64,000 nt of DNA from Trichomonas vaginalis G3. Taxonomy: Eukaryota; Parabasalia; Trichomonadida; Trichomonadidae. Below, piece by piece: positions 41,271 through 53,432 of this stretch. The number at the start of each line of letters is the position of its first letter. The stretch's first letter is position 1. The position numbers were made by a program, and so were the translations under genes. The DNA lies in assembly GCF_026262505.1 (NCBI RefSeq), contig NC_067204.1, positions 25,761,300-25,825,299 of the forward strand. The letters are read 5' to 3'. The notes under the pieces are model-generated. The model was given only the letters and a program-made list of their open reading frames with translations. It ran no database searches and was not told the origin of the DNA.

Positions 41271-42811
41271 AAAGTGCTATTGGTTTTGTAAACTTCTTTG
41301 CTCTCAGTTCATCTGGACCGTCTCTGTCACCAGTATATTGTATTTGTACAGTACCAACAGTTGAAATACCACCCATAAAGTCTTCTGAGTCAGCAAATGG
41401 AATGCCAAGCCAAAAGTTTGAACGGTCTCCATTTGTATATTGAGTTTTTTGACCTCCTGTATGAGTCCATACTTTCACATATGGCATAATAGAACTTTGC
41501 ATTTCAGGGTTAATGGTTGTTGTGAAGTTGTTGTTAAAGTTCATAGCATCTAATGTCAAGTTGTATGACCTCATATCCTCAACTGTAGAATATTCTTCTC
41601 TTGGATAATATTTGCCATCTATGTTTATATGATATTTAATACCGGGGTTGTAGAAACAAGAATAGTCATTTATAGTTCGTCTGAACAGTACAAACATAGT
41701 ATCTGCATGTTTCATTGCAGTTGTTAAAGCAATATCTGTTCTTGCACCTGGGTCAGCACTTTGGTTTCCAACTTCACCTGCAAAGTCTTTGACAGATATT
41801 TGGTGTATAGGGAACATAAGTGGAACTGCAATATATTTGGCAGCTAAAGCATTTGAAATATCTGGGTCCAACATATAGACTGCAAGTCTGCTTTCTATTC
41901 TCTTGCATTCAAACTTTTCGCATGTGAACTTAACTGGGTCCAAGCAGTTCCAGCAGCATTGAAATAATAGTTTACTTCATTGTTGAGTTTGAGAAACCAA
42001 AGTCTAAGTCAACTTTGTCTTTGCAAAATTCGGCGAATGACGTTTTATTTGTTCCCTTTACGTCTGTAAGAGTGAATGGGTCTTGTGTTGGTGCAATGAC
42101 TAAGTTATTTTTGCTTGGAGTAAGTTCGATAGAAATTTTTCCTGCCCAGTTTGGTAAGTATCTTAAAAACCTGAAGATGAGGAAAGATGACAAAGGAACT
42201 CTAAGTTTCAGTTTTACTTTAGTGGCAGCAGTTCCATCTGAACCAGAAAGGTTAACATAAACTCCTGGAACGTTAGGGTCAAGTCTTCTTATTTTCTCAA
42301 TAGTTGCATACTGGTCTGTTTGTTCTCTAGCTTGTGGTTGTACTGAGTTTCTCAAAGAGAACCATTCATAGTTTGCCCATGTTACTGTTTGAACTAAGTC
42401 AGAGTTAGAATATATCTTATATCCCATGAAAACTTCTGGAGCATATTGGTATCCGACATAGAAAATTCCATTGCAGCCTTTCTTGTCAGACAACTTGGCA
42501 GAAGGTTTTATTTCAATGTCTTGTTCCACGTATAAGAATGAGTTGTCAATAGAAATAATATGAAACCTGTCGCAAGCAATATCTACTGTTGTTGAAGAAC
42601 CTTCTCCAAACTCACCTACGTTTCCATAAGAAACAGCAGTTGTATATTCGTAAGTTCCAGGAACTATTTCTGACCTTCTAATGGCATTGTCGCATTCGTT
42701 ATACCATTCGGAAACATTTCCGTTCATGGCATCCAAACTGTTGGCGTTATATTCTGAGCGGCGTACATTTCATATGGGTAAAAATATAGAATAGTTGGAT
42801 TTATGTGTCAT
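41164..42811 (-). pseudogene. Polinton major capsid protein (double jelly-roll), broken
   Basis: The first part contains KVKLKLRVPLSSFLIFRFL...YLPNWAGKISIEL, the strand-loop pattern also found in the Polinton 2 capsid protein (KLRLRIPVRRFLPLEAIRF...AFAGNIQLKV). The second part continues with PYVKVWTHTGGQKTQY and a beta-rich end. The combined size fits the ~500-600 residue Polinton capsid proteins. About two breaks. Assignment rests on this shared pattern, gene order and size. Confidence 0.7.
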
Positions 42812-45800
42812 AATAGAACCCACTCGTACCAAGCTTTACTTTCTTCCTGACTGAGTTTTTAACTCTTCTTTTTCCTTCATTGCCACTACTTTCACTAGAT
42901 GAAGTTACTTCTTCACTACTTTCACTTTGTTCTACTCTTCTTCTTTGGTGTCGCTTTTGGTAACTTGCCCTCTGCTTCAAGTTGTTGCATCTTTGCCTCA
43001 TGTTCACCTAGTATGTTGTAAATTTTCCATGTCCTTTTTGCCTTTGGGCTCTGGTCGCCCATCTCAGGTAACCAATATCCTAGAAAGATTTTGTTATAGT
43101 TTGTATTTGAGTCTTCGCTTATTGTTTGCATGACTCTTTCCTGAGTTTTCGGTTCAAGCTCTTCAAATATAGCTTGTCCATATGGAATATGCTCGTTTCC
43201 AATATATATGTTTTTGTAGCCATTCTGGTTTCTTTCCATGTTACCAATAATATTTTTGTGAATGGGAAAGCTTTTACCCAATGTTTCAGTCTTGCGTCAT
43301 TTATTTCTGTAGTTGGTTTTATTTTGTCAAGGAACATGTTTTTCAATACTAACATTTCATTTGGTACTGTCCATTTGAGTTTTCTTAAATATTCATCCCT
43401 TCTCAGTTCATTGTCTGCAAAGTAAGTTTTTATGACATTTTGTAAACTTTCGTTTGCAAGGTCATGTACAATAGGTTCTCTTCCTTCTCTCTCCCTAACT
43501 TTCTTTCTAAACTCTTCACCAAATATACCATCTTTATGGTTCTGTGTAGTTCTTTGAGATAAATGTTTTAGAACGTCAGGTGTTATATTTCCATCAGCCA
43601 TGTTCATTTCATACTGGTTCAAAATATCTGCATCTTTCATATCTTTCAATGGCATTAAAGCCGCGCTAAAAATACCAGCTATATCTGGTTCACCATTCAC
43701 TTCCATTGCGTCTACAACTTCTTGGAATTGTGGTTGTAAGTTTATGAACCACCTATCCGGATTAGCTTTATGACCCCATCTCATTGTAGTTCCATAGTCT
43801 GCAGAAACAAAAGTAGGTTTGTTTCCATATTGGTTAGGTTCTGAATGAACTTTAAACAATGTTTCATTTCTATATGTTTTGGTGAAATTTAACCTTTTAT
43901 TTTCACCGAGTTCAGCCAAAGATTGAACGTTATATGGTCGTAAGTAAAAAGGATTGTTGTATTTGCGTACACTTTCTTTCAGTTCTTCCATTCTATGCTG
44001 AATATTTTCATCTGATGTTGGAGTCTTTTGTATGTCGGCGAACATTTTTCGATATTCTTCTACTATGTCAGCCGAATTTTTCTTAGACTCTTGGAAAGAT
44101 TCCATATTCCCGCATACACTTGTTGAGGGTCAAGATTTTTCGGCTGTTCCAAATCTTCATCTAGTTCTGTGAAGTTAATTTCCAAAGGAGGGACTTGTTC
44201 GTTTCCTTCAGGCTCTTCTAGCTGTTGTTGCTGAACTATTTCTTCCATGTCTGGTTGTATCTGAACTTCTTCCTGTGGAGTTTCTTGTACCTCATCTGCT
44301 GGCATTTCATATATTCCGAGACCGTTTTTAAAAAGTTCCCTATCTAAGTCATCCGGACTCATAAACCTTTCTTCTTTCGTTCCGTCTCTATTTTTTACGC
44401 GTTTCATGAAGAGAGTTGAATTATCATTTAGCTCTGACACCAAATATCTCGGAGTAAATTCATCCATGTCATTTGGATGATATGCTATTAAATCATATCC
44501 CTTAGCGAGCTTGTATTTTCCAGGTTTGAAATTATATCCCATTTGGTGCTGAACCATAAAGCTAAATAGGTTCGGGTCAGTATTTCCTTCCTTGAACTTT
44601 CTAATAGCTTCTTTATATCTGTCACTAAAGTCAAGAGTATCTGGGTAACCATAATTTTCCTTAAGCATTTTTAAGAATTCTTGGTTTCCTTGTTCTCTAC
44701 TTCTTTTATGTCCTTGCTCTTTTGTGGTTGTTGCTGTGCAGTGTTTTGAACTGTTGGTTTGGTGCAGTGTTTTGAACTGTTGGTTGTGGTGCAGTGTTTT
44801 GAACTGTTGGTTGTGGTGCAGTGTTTTGAACTGTTGGTTGTTGTGCTGGATTTTGAACTGTTGGTTGTTGTTGTTGGTTTTGGTGCATGCCTGTGTCTGT
44901 GTCCATGTGACGATGTAAATGTTTTAGGTAGTCCTGGTGCAGGTGCTTCTCTTGGAGGGTTGGTGGTATATAAGTTCCACTAGCTAGTATATAAGTTCCA
45001 CCAGCTGGTATATAAGTTCCACCAGCTGGCACATATGTTCCATCTGCAGCATAATGTCCTACCTGACTTTTCGTTTTAAGAAAGCATTTACTAGGTCTGT
45101 TTTGGTCTGTTGTAACTCTTTTTCTTGACTTTCCACAACAGTTGCTCTAACGGCGTCATAGGCACTTTGAACTGCCTGTCTCGTTGCTGCATCTGTTATT
45201 TTCGTCATATTTTGTGCTACTTCTCTTAACTCGTTGTCGAAACCTTCAGACTTCAGTTTCTTTCCAGATGAGAAGTCGTTCACTAGTTTCACCTTACTAT
45301 GAAGAGCTTCGAAGGCGTTCTTAAAGTCAGCATTCATTAAAGCTTCATTTGAACTGTCTTCATCCGCTTGTATTTTTGTCCTTATTGACCCTATAAGTTG
45401 GGCTGCTTTGGCGTTGGCTTGGGCATCTAACCAGTCATTATTAGCTTTTATATATTCTGCGCTTTTCATTGCCTTTTGCATGGCTGCGTCGTTATTTTTA
45501 CTTTCTTGTGCTAAGTTTTCATACTGTACGGTTTGGTTTTGCAACTGAAAAGTTTTTCTGCCTTTACATTTGCTTCAACTTCTTTTTTATACTCATCGCT
45601 ATCCATATATGTCTTCAGGGCTTTTTGTTTTATTTCTTCATCTTTCAGTACTTTATATTGAGTAGTATGGTTTTTCAAATTTATAACATCTTGTTCCATT
45701 TTTGCTACTTCTGCTGCTTTTTCTGACACTTTTTTCGCATATTCCTCTGTACTTAGTTCTTTCAGTTGTTCTTCTTTCTTCTTTTTCTCTACGTTTAACT

Positions 45801-46182
45801 CATTGAGTTTCTTTGTGTGTCTGTCATATTCTAGTTTCTTTTCGTTTTCACTTATTTGTTTCTGTATGTCTATGTTTGACTTTTTGACATCTGTTATTTG
45901 ATTTTTGAGTGAACTCAAATTCATTTGACTTTGAGGGTTATAAGCTGTTCCGTCTGCATCTCCACCATAGCCTGCCATTTTCGCTAAAAGTGCCGCTCTT
46001 AAACCTCCACTCTGTGCACCAATAACTCGGTTTAAAAGCATAGGGTTGCTTGACATTTGTTGCAACATAGTGGGGTCATTCATCATTTGTTGTTGCAACT
46101 GTTGTTGTGGTGTCAGTTTTACTATTGGATGTTTCAATGCTCCCTTCCTCTTACGTATATTCTTACGTAGCTTACGTGGCAT
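42801..46182 (-). pseudogene. Large coiled-coil structural protein of the Polinton, broken
   Basis: A 3.4 kb minus-strand tract with protein-like sequence almost throughout, probably one very long gene. It begins with a basic, Gln/Met-rich N-terminus (MPRKLRKNIRKRKGALKHP), has long Lys/Glu coiled coils, then tandem PTVQNTAPQ and PAGGTYI repeats, an acidic Gln-rich segment, a YLRPYNVQSLAELGEN region and a Ser-rich basic end. About five breaks. Polintons of trichomonads are known to carry such large unknown proteins near the capsid gene; a virion or scaffold role is likely but not proven. Confidence 0.5.
44727..45040. repeat. 27-bp and 21-bp coding minisatellites
   Basis: About five copies of a 27-bp unit (GTTGTGGTGCAGTGTTTTGA...) at 44740-44875 encode PTVQNTAPQ repeats on the minus strand. 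About three copies of a 21-bp unit at 44975-45040 encode PAGGTYI. Both lie within the large coiled-coil gene relic. Confidence 0.75.
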
Positions 46183-46530
46183 TTTAAGTGAAGTTAAAAA
46201 ACGGTTTTTGACAGATGTTTATATGACACTTTTTGTTCAGCACAAAAAACTACTCGGTCAAAGTATTGTCAGTTTTGTAAAATAACCGTCCTATCTCATT
46301 CTATAAGGAGAAAAGGCTTCTCAAAGTATACTTCCTTGGAACGCCTGTAACTTTTCCTGTAGCGACGATAGACCCTTACTTGTCCGGACAAAGTTATACT
46401 ATTTTGAGTGTTCTACAAAAAAGTCAACGGCTGGTCGGCTGGGGTTCGGTCCTCCTCTTGGGTCTTGGGCAAAATTTCTTAGGGGCTAGAAGGGGCGCAG
46501 CCCCTGGAAGCCCCACTACCTTTTTTTTTT
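46183..46530. other. Right non-coding end and terminus of Polinton 1
   Basis: No gene. The last ~45 bases are the right terminal inverted repeat. A GC-rich imperfect palindrome (GGGGCTAGAAGGGGCGCAGC...) lies just inside it. Confidence 0.55.
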
Positions 46531-47204
46531 ACATCTCATCAGTTTCTAGCTAATTCAAAAATCTTTACTATCTTATTCGATTAAAATGAAAAGGGAATAG
46601 TTTCATTATGCTTTAAATGACAGCCTTATAATATAATCATAGTTTTCGCTCAATATGCAGCATTTTTTTTCGAAATCTATGGTCAATGTCCTAAATACTG
46701 ATTGCTTTGCATTCATATCTCTTACATTTTCTATACCCACATCACTATTCATTGCTATTCCTATCTTTTTCATTTTTGTTTGTTTCTCATAATTTCTCAA
46801 AAAACATGATAACTTGATATTTGTAAATATCATACTTTATAACGTAAATAAGAACTTGACCTATTAAGAAAAGCAGTAATGAAAAAGAAAATCTGAAATT
46901 CATAAAAATTACAAGTTTCTGATGACAATTAGCTTAATTAAACCAGGTACAAGATTATATAATTGTATTTTCTATCCAATTATCCATATAATATCTTATC
47001 CAGAAAAAATAACTTGATCAATACCAAATGATTTTTTAACTAGTAAATAAAGTATTATCTTTCCACACACATTGTATATCATAGTTTTTTTTTGGTTTCG
47101 CAAAACATCCAAAAACAAATATGCTATAAAAGTGACAATTTTAGCAAAACGAAACCCTTATTACAAATAAAAAACAAAATATATAAATAAATAGAAATTA
47201 TGAA

Positions 47205-49559
47205 TTAATTTTCAATTTCAACATCCTTACCTCTGACATACAATGATAAAAATTGATATCCGATTGCTCCTCCTCTTGGGATCACATAACACCAATTTTC
47301 ATCGATCACAACATATTCGCCTTGTAAATCAAGTCTCTTATAAAATTTAAAAGAGGCATGACCATCTCTTCCGAGTGTAAGTGAAACAATGGCAAATCTG
47401 ATAAATATGATATGTGAATGTTCATGAAGCAGTTCAATTTGGTCTGGCTGAGCTTCTTGAGATTCGCGGTCATTTGCAATGAAGAGGTATCTATTCACAT
47501 GAGTAATCTTCTTATTCTCGAAATATTCTTTGAAATTTCCATCTTCAGGAAGTTTTAACATGTTAACACATTGAGCTTGATTATTCTCATCAATGAATTG
47601 AATCCCGCATAAATGTGGGTTCATAAAAGATGAAATAATGAGTCGTGGATCGCCTTGTTGTTCAAAATGAAGCATATTATATGTTTTTCCTGGTGAAATC
47701 GAAGTAGATCTTCCCATACGTTCTAATATTTGTAGGATATGGAGAAGATCTTCTTGTTTGGAATCTTCTTCTCCAACCTGAAACAATTCTAAAGCTCTTG
47801 CACCATTATCTTCTTCGATTCGAATATTTTCAAGGATAATGATAGTCAAGAACAATTGCATGGCGGCATTTAAGGCGCTTCGAGAATCATCGAGCCTGAT
47901 GATTTGTGAATTTACCCTCTCTGTGGCATAATGATTGTGACGTCTGATCTCGTTAAATATTTCTGAGTAATGAAGCTGATTGGTTAACAAAACATCAAAT
48001 CGCGGAGCATATTCCACAGAGTCCATAAAAGATGCTCCGCTTCTTGATGCAAGGCAGTGTATCAATTGATCTGTGGGTTCAAAATGGACATCAACTATTG
48101 GAAGAGGCGAAAACACTTCAGCTGGAGAAGGAGGATTATAATTTGGTTCAGGTTCTACTGCGCTTTCAATTTCTGATGGATCTAGATCATATTCAAGGAT
48201 TTCTCTTTCTTCTTCTGGAGTGAATCCTTCAAGATCTTCTTCATCATCACTTCCATCCCAGTCTTCATCATCTGAAACTATTTCTTCAATCTGGGTATTT
48301 TCCTGTCTCCTATGGCGTCGTTCATTGATCTCACTGAACTCTTGAAGGAGGTCAAAATCAGGGGCGTCTTCCTCTTCTGCGTTTTGGCCAAGAAGCTCGC
48401 CTACTGTGAATTGAGCCTTCACTTCGTCAATCCGTTCAATGAAGTCTGAGGCCTCTTCGTCAGAGATACGTGGTTGGATGCTTTCATTTTCTTCAAGATC
48501 TTTGATGTGCATACTGAATGCAGTCTCAATGAGCTCAGGAGTCAGCGCATTCCAGCAACGTATTAAAATATACACTGCCAACTTCAGCGTGCACTCGAGG
48601 GAAGTGTCGATAGAATAGTAAGTCCACCATGTTCTCGTTGCCATATTCTTTAAGGCGCCAAAGACATGCATGTCAAGAGGTTGGCACAGATCGGTGCATC
48701 CAACTGGAATGAAGACGAGTGTGATGTTCAAGTCTTTAGCAAGCTTCTTTGTTTCTGCATTTCTGTGGCTAGAATATGTATCAAGAAACAAGTAGATTCT
48801 ATCATTTTGAATGTAACTTGGATTCTCGCGATAACGATCGTTGTAATACTTTCTAAGCCATCTGAGATATTCTTGAAATACCTCCTTTGTGGCCCAACCT
48901 GTTTCGGAATGCAAAATCAACTCATTGGAAAAGACTCTGTTGTCGTAAATCTGCTTATGGCATGCATCTGTGAGACCCTTGCAGACAAATGTGAGTGGAA
49001 GTTTACTGCCGTCTGCCTGGATTGTGGCAATAATAGTGATTCCTTTCTTCTCGTTATGATTCATGTGGACGTCAACACCTTCCGAGCCTTTTATTGCATA
49101 TGTCAGTCCATGAGCGATTCCACATCCGTAAAAGGATTCATCTGCGTTGCAGATTCTCCACAATTCATCCTTGAAGAGTTCCATAAGTTGAGCTTTGGTC
49201 TGTTTAAAGCTTTCGATACGAGTCTTCATCTCTTCGATGTCTTTTGGCCGACGATGCCAATGTGCTTCACGAGTGGTCAGGTCGCATCTCTCTCGGAAAT
49301 TCGAAAGGTAATGGTCAGAAACAACAAAATCGTTTCTGAGAATCTCGTTAGGGTAAGCCTTTATGAACATCTTGACAAGCACTCTGCACATTTGGGTGTT
49401 AAAGAAGAATTTTTTTTCGATGAATTCTTTGATGATGTAATTGGCTAACAATTCTTCACCGTGATCACTGATAGCACGATTGATCAAAGATGCAGCCGTC
49501 TTTGGGTTAAATTCGAGTGTGGTAGAATTTACGAAAAAGTGACAATAGAAAAGTGACAC
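47205..49559 (-). CDS. Pogo/Tigger-type DDE transposase, C-terminal part with USP-like tail
   Basis: 784 residues as open now, but the first ~14 come from inserted DNA; the true N-terminal part with the helix-turn-helix is at 53433-53873. DDE candidates are D140 ([11 protein letters not shown]), D260 ([11 protein letters not shown]) and D290/D296 ([17 protein letters not shown], the QPLD signature of the pogo/Tigger superfamily). Residues 390-480 are a very acidic linker. Residues about 500-784 resemble a ubiquitin-specific protease: SGASFMDSV at the cysteine box with S510 for Cys, [15 protein letters not shown] like the QQDAxEF helix, and [12 protein letters not shown]...EYVVIDEN...LSLYVR like the histidine box, with H734 kept. 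Its own target element ends were not identified. Confidence 0.75.
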   Translation of the reverse strand: MSLFYCHFFVNSTTLEFNPKTAASLINRAISDHGEELLANYIIKEFIEKKFFFNTQMCRVLVKMFIKAYPNEILRNDFVVSDHYLSNFRERCDLTTREAHWHRRPKDIEEMKTRIESFKQTKAQLMELFKDELWRICNADESFYGCGIAHGLTYAIKGSEGVDVHMNHNEKKGITIIATIQADGSKLPLTFVCKGLTDACHKQIYDNRVFSNELILHSETGWATKEVFQEYLRWLRKYYNDRYRENPSYIQNDRIYLFLDTYSSHRNAETKKLAKDLNITLVFIPVGCTDLCQPLDMHVFGALKNMATRTWWTYYSIDTSLECTLKLAVYILIRCWNALTPELIETAFSMHIKDLEENESIQPRISDEEASDFIERIDEVKAQFTVGELLGQNAEEEDAPDFDLLQEFSEINERRHRRQENTQIEEIVSDDEDWDGSDDEEDLEGFTPEEEREILEYDLDPSEIESAVEPEPNYNPPSPAEVFSPLPIVDVHFEPTDQLIHCLASRSGASFMDSVEYAPRFDVLLTNQLHYSEIFNEIRRHNHYATERVNSQIIRLDDSRSALNAAMQLFLTIIILENIRIEEDNGARALELFQVGEEDSKQEDLLHILQILERMGRSTSISPGKTYNMLHFEQQGDPRLIISSFMNPHLCGIQFIDENNQAQCVNMLKLPEDGNFKEYFENKKITHVNRYLFIANDRESQEAQPDQIELLHEHSHIIFIRFAIVSLTLGRDGHASFKFYKRLDLQGEYVVIDENWCYVIPRGGAIGYQFLSLYVRGKDVEIEN
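49435..49514. repeat. 80-bp duplication, copy 1
   Basis: Identical to 53491-53570. It encodes the same transposase residues ([20 protein letters not shown]...) on both sides of the 4 kb block that splits the gene. Confidence 0.85.
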
Positions 49560-49601
49560 TTAACCTTAAATTTCCAAACACTATTTTTTGATTGTATTTT
49601 G

Positions 49602-50458
49602 TTATTTATATATTTATATATGTATATTTATATATGTATATTTATATATGTATATTTATATATGTATATTTATATATGTATATTTATATATGTATATTTA
49701 TATATGTATATTTATATATGTATATTTATATATGTATATTTATATATGTATATTTATATATGTATATTTATATATGTATTTATATATGTATATTTATATA
49801 TGTATATTTATATATGTATATTTATATATGTATATTTATATATGTATATTTATATATGTATATTTATATATGTATATTTATATATGTATATTTATATATG
49901 TATATTTATATATGTATATTTATATATGTATATTTATATATGTATATTTATATATGTATATTTATATATGTATATTTATATATGTATATTTATATATGTA
50001 TATTTATATATGTATATTTATATATGTATATTTATATATGTATATTTATATATGTATATTTATATATGTATATTTATATATGTATATTTATATATGTATA
50101 TTTATATATGTATATTTATATATGTATATTTATATATGTATATTTATATATGTATATTTATATATGTATATTTATATATGTATATTTATATATGTATATT
50201 TATATATGTATATTTATATATGTATATTTATATATGTATATTTATATATTATTTATATATGTATATTTATATATGTATATTTATATATGTATATTTATAT
50301 ATGTATATTTATATATGTATATTTATATATGTATATTTATATATGTATATTTATATATGTATATGTATATATGTATATTTATATATGTATATTTATATAT
50401 GTATATATTTATATATGTCTATATTTATATATGTATATATTTATATATGTATATATTT
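49602..50458. repeat. 16-bp AT microsatellite, array A
   Basis: About fifty copies of TATATGTATATTTATA, with very few variants near the right end where the unit grows to TATATATTTATATATG. Three long open frames run through it only because the repeat lacks stops in those frames; they are not genes. Confidence 0.95.
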
Positions 50459-50727
50459 AAAAGACGGTGGTTCACCAACATGATTATGAAAATGATGTCC
50501 ATTTACAAATCTGTATTGATTAGATTTCATTTCAAAGGTAAAGTTAGCACTACAACTTCCCATCTACAGTAATGTCTAATAATTGTTACTCCATCTGAAT
50601 TCAAATGCGAATCTTTCCGATAATTGCAGTTAGCACGCATCTCTGCTTGAACTCCATATTGAAGATAATGAATGAAATCAATATATTGTTTTGTATCAGC
50701 AAGGGGTGCAGGAACGGATTGATTCAT
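50459..50727 (-). pseudogene. N-terminal fragment of a Mutator-like transposase (FLYWCH/WRKY-type finger), copy 1
   Basis: The frame starts MNQSVPAPLADTKQYIDF and reaches [13 protein letters not shown]. Downstream DNA still encodes [12 protein letters not shown] and YGHHFHNH in a nearby frame: together a C...C...H-x-H set like the FLYWCH/WRKY-GCM1 zinc fingers at the N-terminus of Mutator-like transposases. The fragment stops at the AT microsatellite. A one-base deletion separates the finger halves in this copy (the other copy has an in-frame TGA instead). Confidence 0.45.
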
Positions 50728-50879
50728 TTAAAAAATGAAAAAAGTGAGAATTGTAAATAATTAAGGTTAATATTGAATAAATAATACATCAAACTAGTTT
50801 TAGAGTTGATAGTAAGAAGCGAAGAACACTACCAGTAAGATACAGCAGTAGTAGCTGCTTCATGCTGCATTGAGTATTG

Positions 50880-52124
50880 TGTTGTAAACAGAAATTCATC
50901 AAAAGTGACACCTCAGAAAAGCTAAAATATTGAATTTTTGGAACTTTTGATAGAGCACGTTTTTAAATATTAATTAAAGTAAATGTATATTTTGTAAAGA
51001 TTTTTTTAATAAAAAAAAAAAATTTGAAGAAGAACACAAAATCTTCTGAAAAATAATATCACATAAACTCATATTATTTTCTAATATATAACTATTTTAT
51101 ATAAAAATCAAATTCAATGATCTTAAAAGCGAAGGATAAACCTCAAAATTTACGAATATAATGAGTGGGAATATAATGCTTATCTATCATAAAACCATAT
51201 GAAATATCAATTTTTGCTTTACACCTAATTTTTGACGACAATTAGCAAAAAATGTTAAATGTTAACACTCAGTCTATTTGAATATGAAAATAAAATTGAC
51301 TTTGATTAAATGTTTTTATTTATCATGCAATTCTTCTTGCGACCAAAGATTTGAATAAAATTTCAAAAAATAAGATAGCTTAAAAAATAATATACTGTAG
51401 TGTTTACTAATAGATGAATAGTATATAAATTCATTAAAATGGATTTGATCCAAAAAAATATAAAACTAAAAATAATTGTTATAATTTAAATGAAGAAGTA
51501 ATTTAAAACGATTTTTTTTGATCAAATTTTATATATTTTTTTGATCAAATCCATTTTAATAGAATTTATATACTATTCATCTATTAGTAAACACTACAGT
51601 ATATTATTTTTTAAGCTATCTTATTTTTTGAAATTTTATTCAAATCTTTGGTCGCAAGAAGAATTGCATGATAAATAAAAACATTTAATCAAAGTCAATT
51701 TTATTTTTCATATTCAAATAGACTGAGTGTTAACATTTAACATTTTTTGCTAATTGTCGTCAAAATTAGGCGTAAAGCAAAAATTGATATTTCATATGGT
51801 TTTATGATAGATAAGCATTATATTCCCACTCATTATATTCGTAAATTTTGAGGTTTATCCTTCGCTTTTAAGATCATTGAATTGATTTTTATATAAAATA
51901 GTTATATATTAGAAAATAATATGAGTTTATGTGATATTATTTTCAGAAGATTTCATTCTATATGCCTATGAAAAGTACTCTCAAAACTAACTTTTTCCTA
52001 ATTATAATTAAATCTAGAATATTGTATTATGCTTAGTATTATTTCATTTTTCTCATTCAATTTAGAATTTACAAATGTCAAAAAATTGAGAGCTGTCACT
52101 TTTGATGAATTTCTGTTTATTACA
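50880..52124. mobile_element. 1.25 kb palindromic non-autonomous element, copy 2 (inverted)
   Basis: Same element as 21383-22634 but in the opposite orientation: it starts TGTTGTAAAC and ends with the complement of TGTAATAAAC. Sequence is very similar throughout, so both copies moved recently. No matching duplication flanks it: the left flank is the Mutator-like fragment and the right flank is AT microsatellite. Confidence 0.75.
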
Positions 52125-52646
52125 ATATATGTATATTTATATATGTATATTTATATATGTATATTTATATATGTATATTTATATATGTATATTTATATAT
52201 GTATATTTATATATGTATATTTATATATGTATATTTATATATGTTATTTATATATGTATATTTATATATGTATATTTATATATGTATATTTATATATGTA
52301 TATTTATATATGTATATTTATATATGTATATTTATATATGTATATTATATATGATATATATGTATATTATATATGTATATTTATATATGTATATTTATAT
52401 ATGTATATTTATATATGTATATTATATATGTATATTTATATATGTATATTTATATATGTATATTTATAATGTATATTTATATATGTATATTTATATATGT
52501 ATATTTATATATGTATATTTATATATGTATATATTTATATATGTATATATTTATATATGTATATATTTATATATGTATATATTTATATATGTCTATATTT
52601 ATATATGTATATATTTATATATGTATATATTTATATATGTATATAT
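52125..52646. repeat. 16-bp AT microsatellite, array B
   Basis: Same unit as array A (49602-50458), shorter and with more indels in the middle. Its right end, including the variant TGTCTATA unit, matches that of array A, so arrays and flanking fragment were duplicated together. Confidence 0.9.
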
Positions 52647-52918
52647 TTAAAAGACGGTGGTTCACCAACATGATTATGAAAATGATGTCCATATACAAAT
52701 CTGTATTGATTAGATTTCATTTCAAAGGTAAAGTTAGCACTACAACTTCCTCATCTACAGTAATGTCTAATAATTGTTACTCCATCTGAATTCAAATGCG
52801 AATCTTTCCGATAATTGCAGTTAGCACGCATCTCTGCTTGAACTCCATATTGAAGATAATGAATGAAATCAATATATTGTTTTGTATCAGCAAGGGGTGC
52901 AGGAACGGATTGATTCAT
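52647..52918 (-). pseudogene. N-terminal fragment of a Mutator-like transposase, copy 2
   Basis: Near-identical to 50459-50727; the surrounding 430 bp (50451-50880 and 52641-53070) are a direct duplication. Here the finger halves are in one frame but a TGA follows RHYCR. Sequence beyond the duplication continues to 53070 and further. Confidence 0.45.
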
Positions 52919-53067
52919 TTAAAAAATGAAAAAAGTGAGAATTGTAAATAATTAAGGTTAATATTGAATAAATAATACATCAAACTAGTTTTAGAGTTGA
53001 TAGTAAGAAGCGAAGAACACTACCAGTAAGATACAGCAGTAGTAGCTGCTTCATGCTGCATTGAGTA

Positions 53068-53432
53068 TTGTTGAATAATTTGAAGTAGTGGTTTTTGAAA
53101 TCAGCACCCTATGAGAGCGCTGGCGACCGAAACACCACTAGTAAGATTGTGTATTAGAAACTGCTTCATGCTGTGTTGAGTAAGCTTCGATATCTTTATC
53201 AGACCACCTTTAAATTAACCACTCACATTCTCACTGTGGTCCATCTAAAATTTGTAAACTTTATGACATAAAATTATATTATATGCAGGATCCCACCTAT
53301 TACTTAATCTTTTTGGAATAAATGTTTTATAATATTTATCGATTGATTGTAATTTTTTGTATAAAAAAAGTTTTTTATTTATATTAAAAATATATTCGGT
53401 TAATGATATTTTCTTATAATTTGTAAATAAAT
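53068..53432. other. Non-coding DNA between the duplicated fragment and the transposase piece
   Basis: AT-rich, with a diverged echo of the preceding 80 bases (CACTA(C/-)CAGTAAGAT... and CTGCTTCATGCTG...TTGAGTA) near 53120-53185. No gene seen. Confidence 0.4.

Larger units (their letters stand above)
22761..46530. mobile_element. Polinton/Maverick 1, 23.8 kb fossil
   Basis: The element runs from A-rich ends (A13GGTAGTGGGGCTTCC at left, complement at right). It is inserted in the non-autonomous element at an ACATC site repeated at 22756-22760 and 46531-46535, with the sixth base ambiguous. It keeps parts of the Polinton set: retroviral-type integrase, A32-like packaging ATPase, superfamily 3 helicase, major capsid protein, candidate minor capsid proteins, plus a D12 methylase, KilA-N and T5orf172 proteins. 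No protein-primed DNA polymerase or cysteine protease is recognised. Many genes are broken, with roughly fifteen to twenty-five breaks over the element, so it is a moderately old, non-functional copy. Its capsid protein is far from that of Polinton 2. Confidence 0.85.
20138..47160. mobile_element. Non-autonomous TIR element, partly tandem-duplicated and split by two insertions
   Basis: The left end TAAGGGTTTCGTTTTGC at 20138 and its complement ending at 47160 are terminal inverted repeats. TTACAAA (up to TTACAAATA) is repeated immediately outside both (20131 and 47161), giving a 7-9 bp target duplication that would fit a Mutator-like element. Copy A (20138-21075) is almost identical to the first 940 bases of copy B, which starts with the same terminus at 21076. 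Copy B is interrupted at 21383-22634 by a palindromic element and at 22761-46530 by a Polinton, then resumes to 47160. Without these insertions it is about 1.05 kb and non-coding. The insertions are therefore later than the tandem duplication or occurred in only one copy. Confidence 0.75.

Noticed and set aside
48666-49448. 260-residue plus-strand frame
   Set aside because: Antisense shadow of the Tigger-like transposase, Cys/Ile-rich without family features.
49588-50572. Three overlapping long open frames of Tyr/Ile repeats (also 52029-52789)
   Set aside because: They are translations of the 16-bp AT microsatellite in all frames; no start context, no composition expected of a protein.
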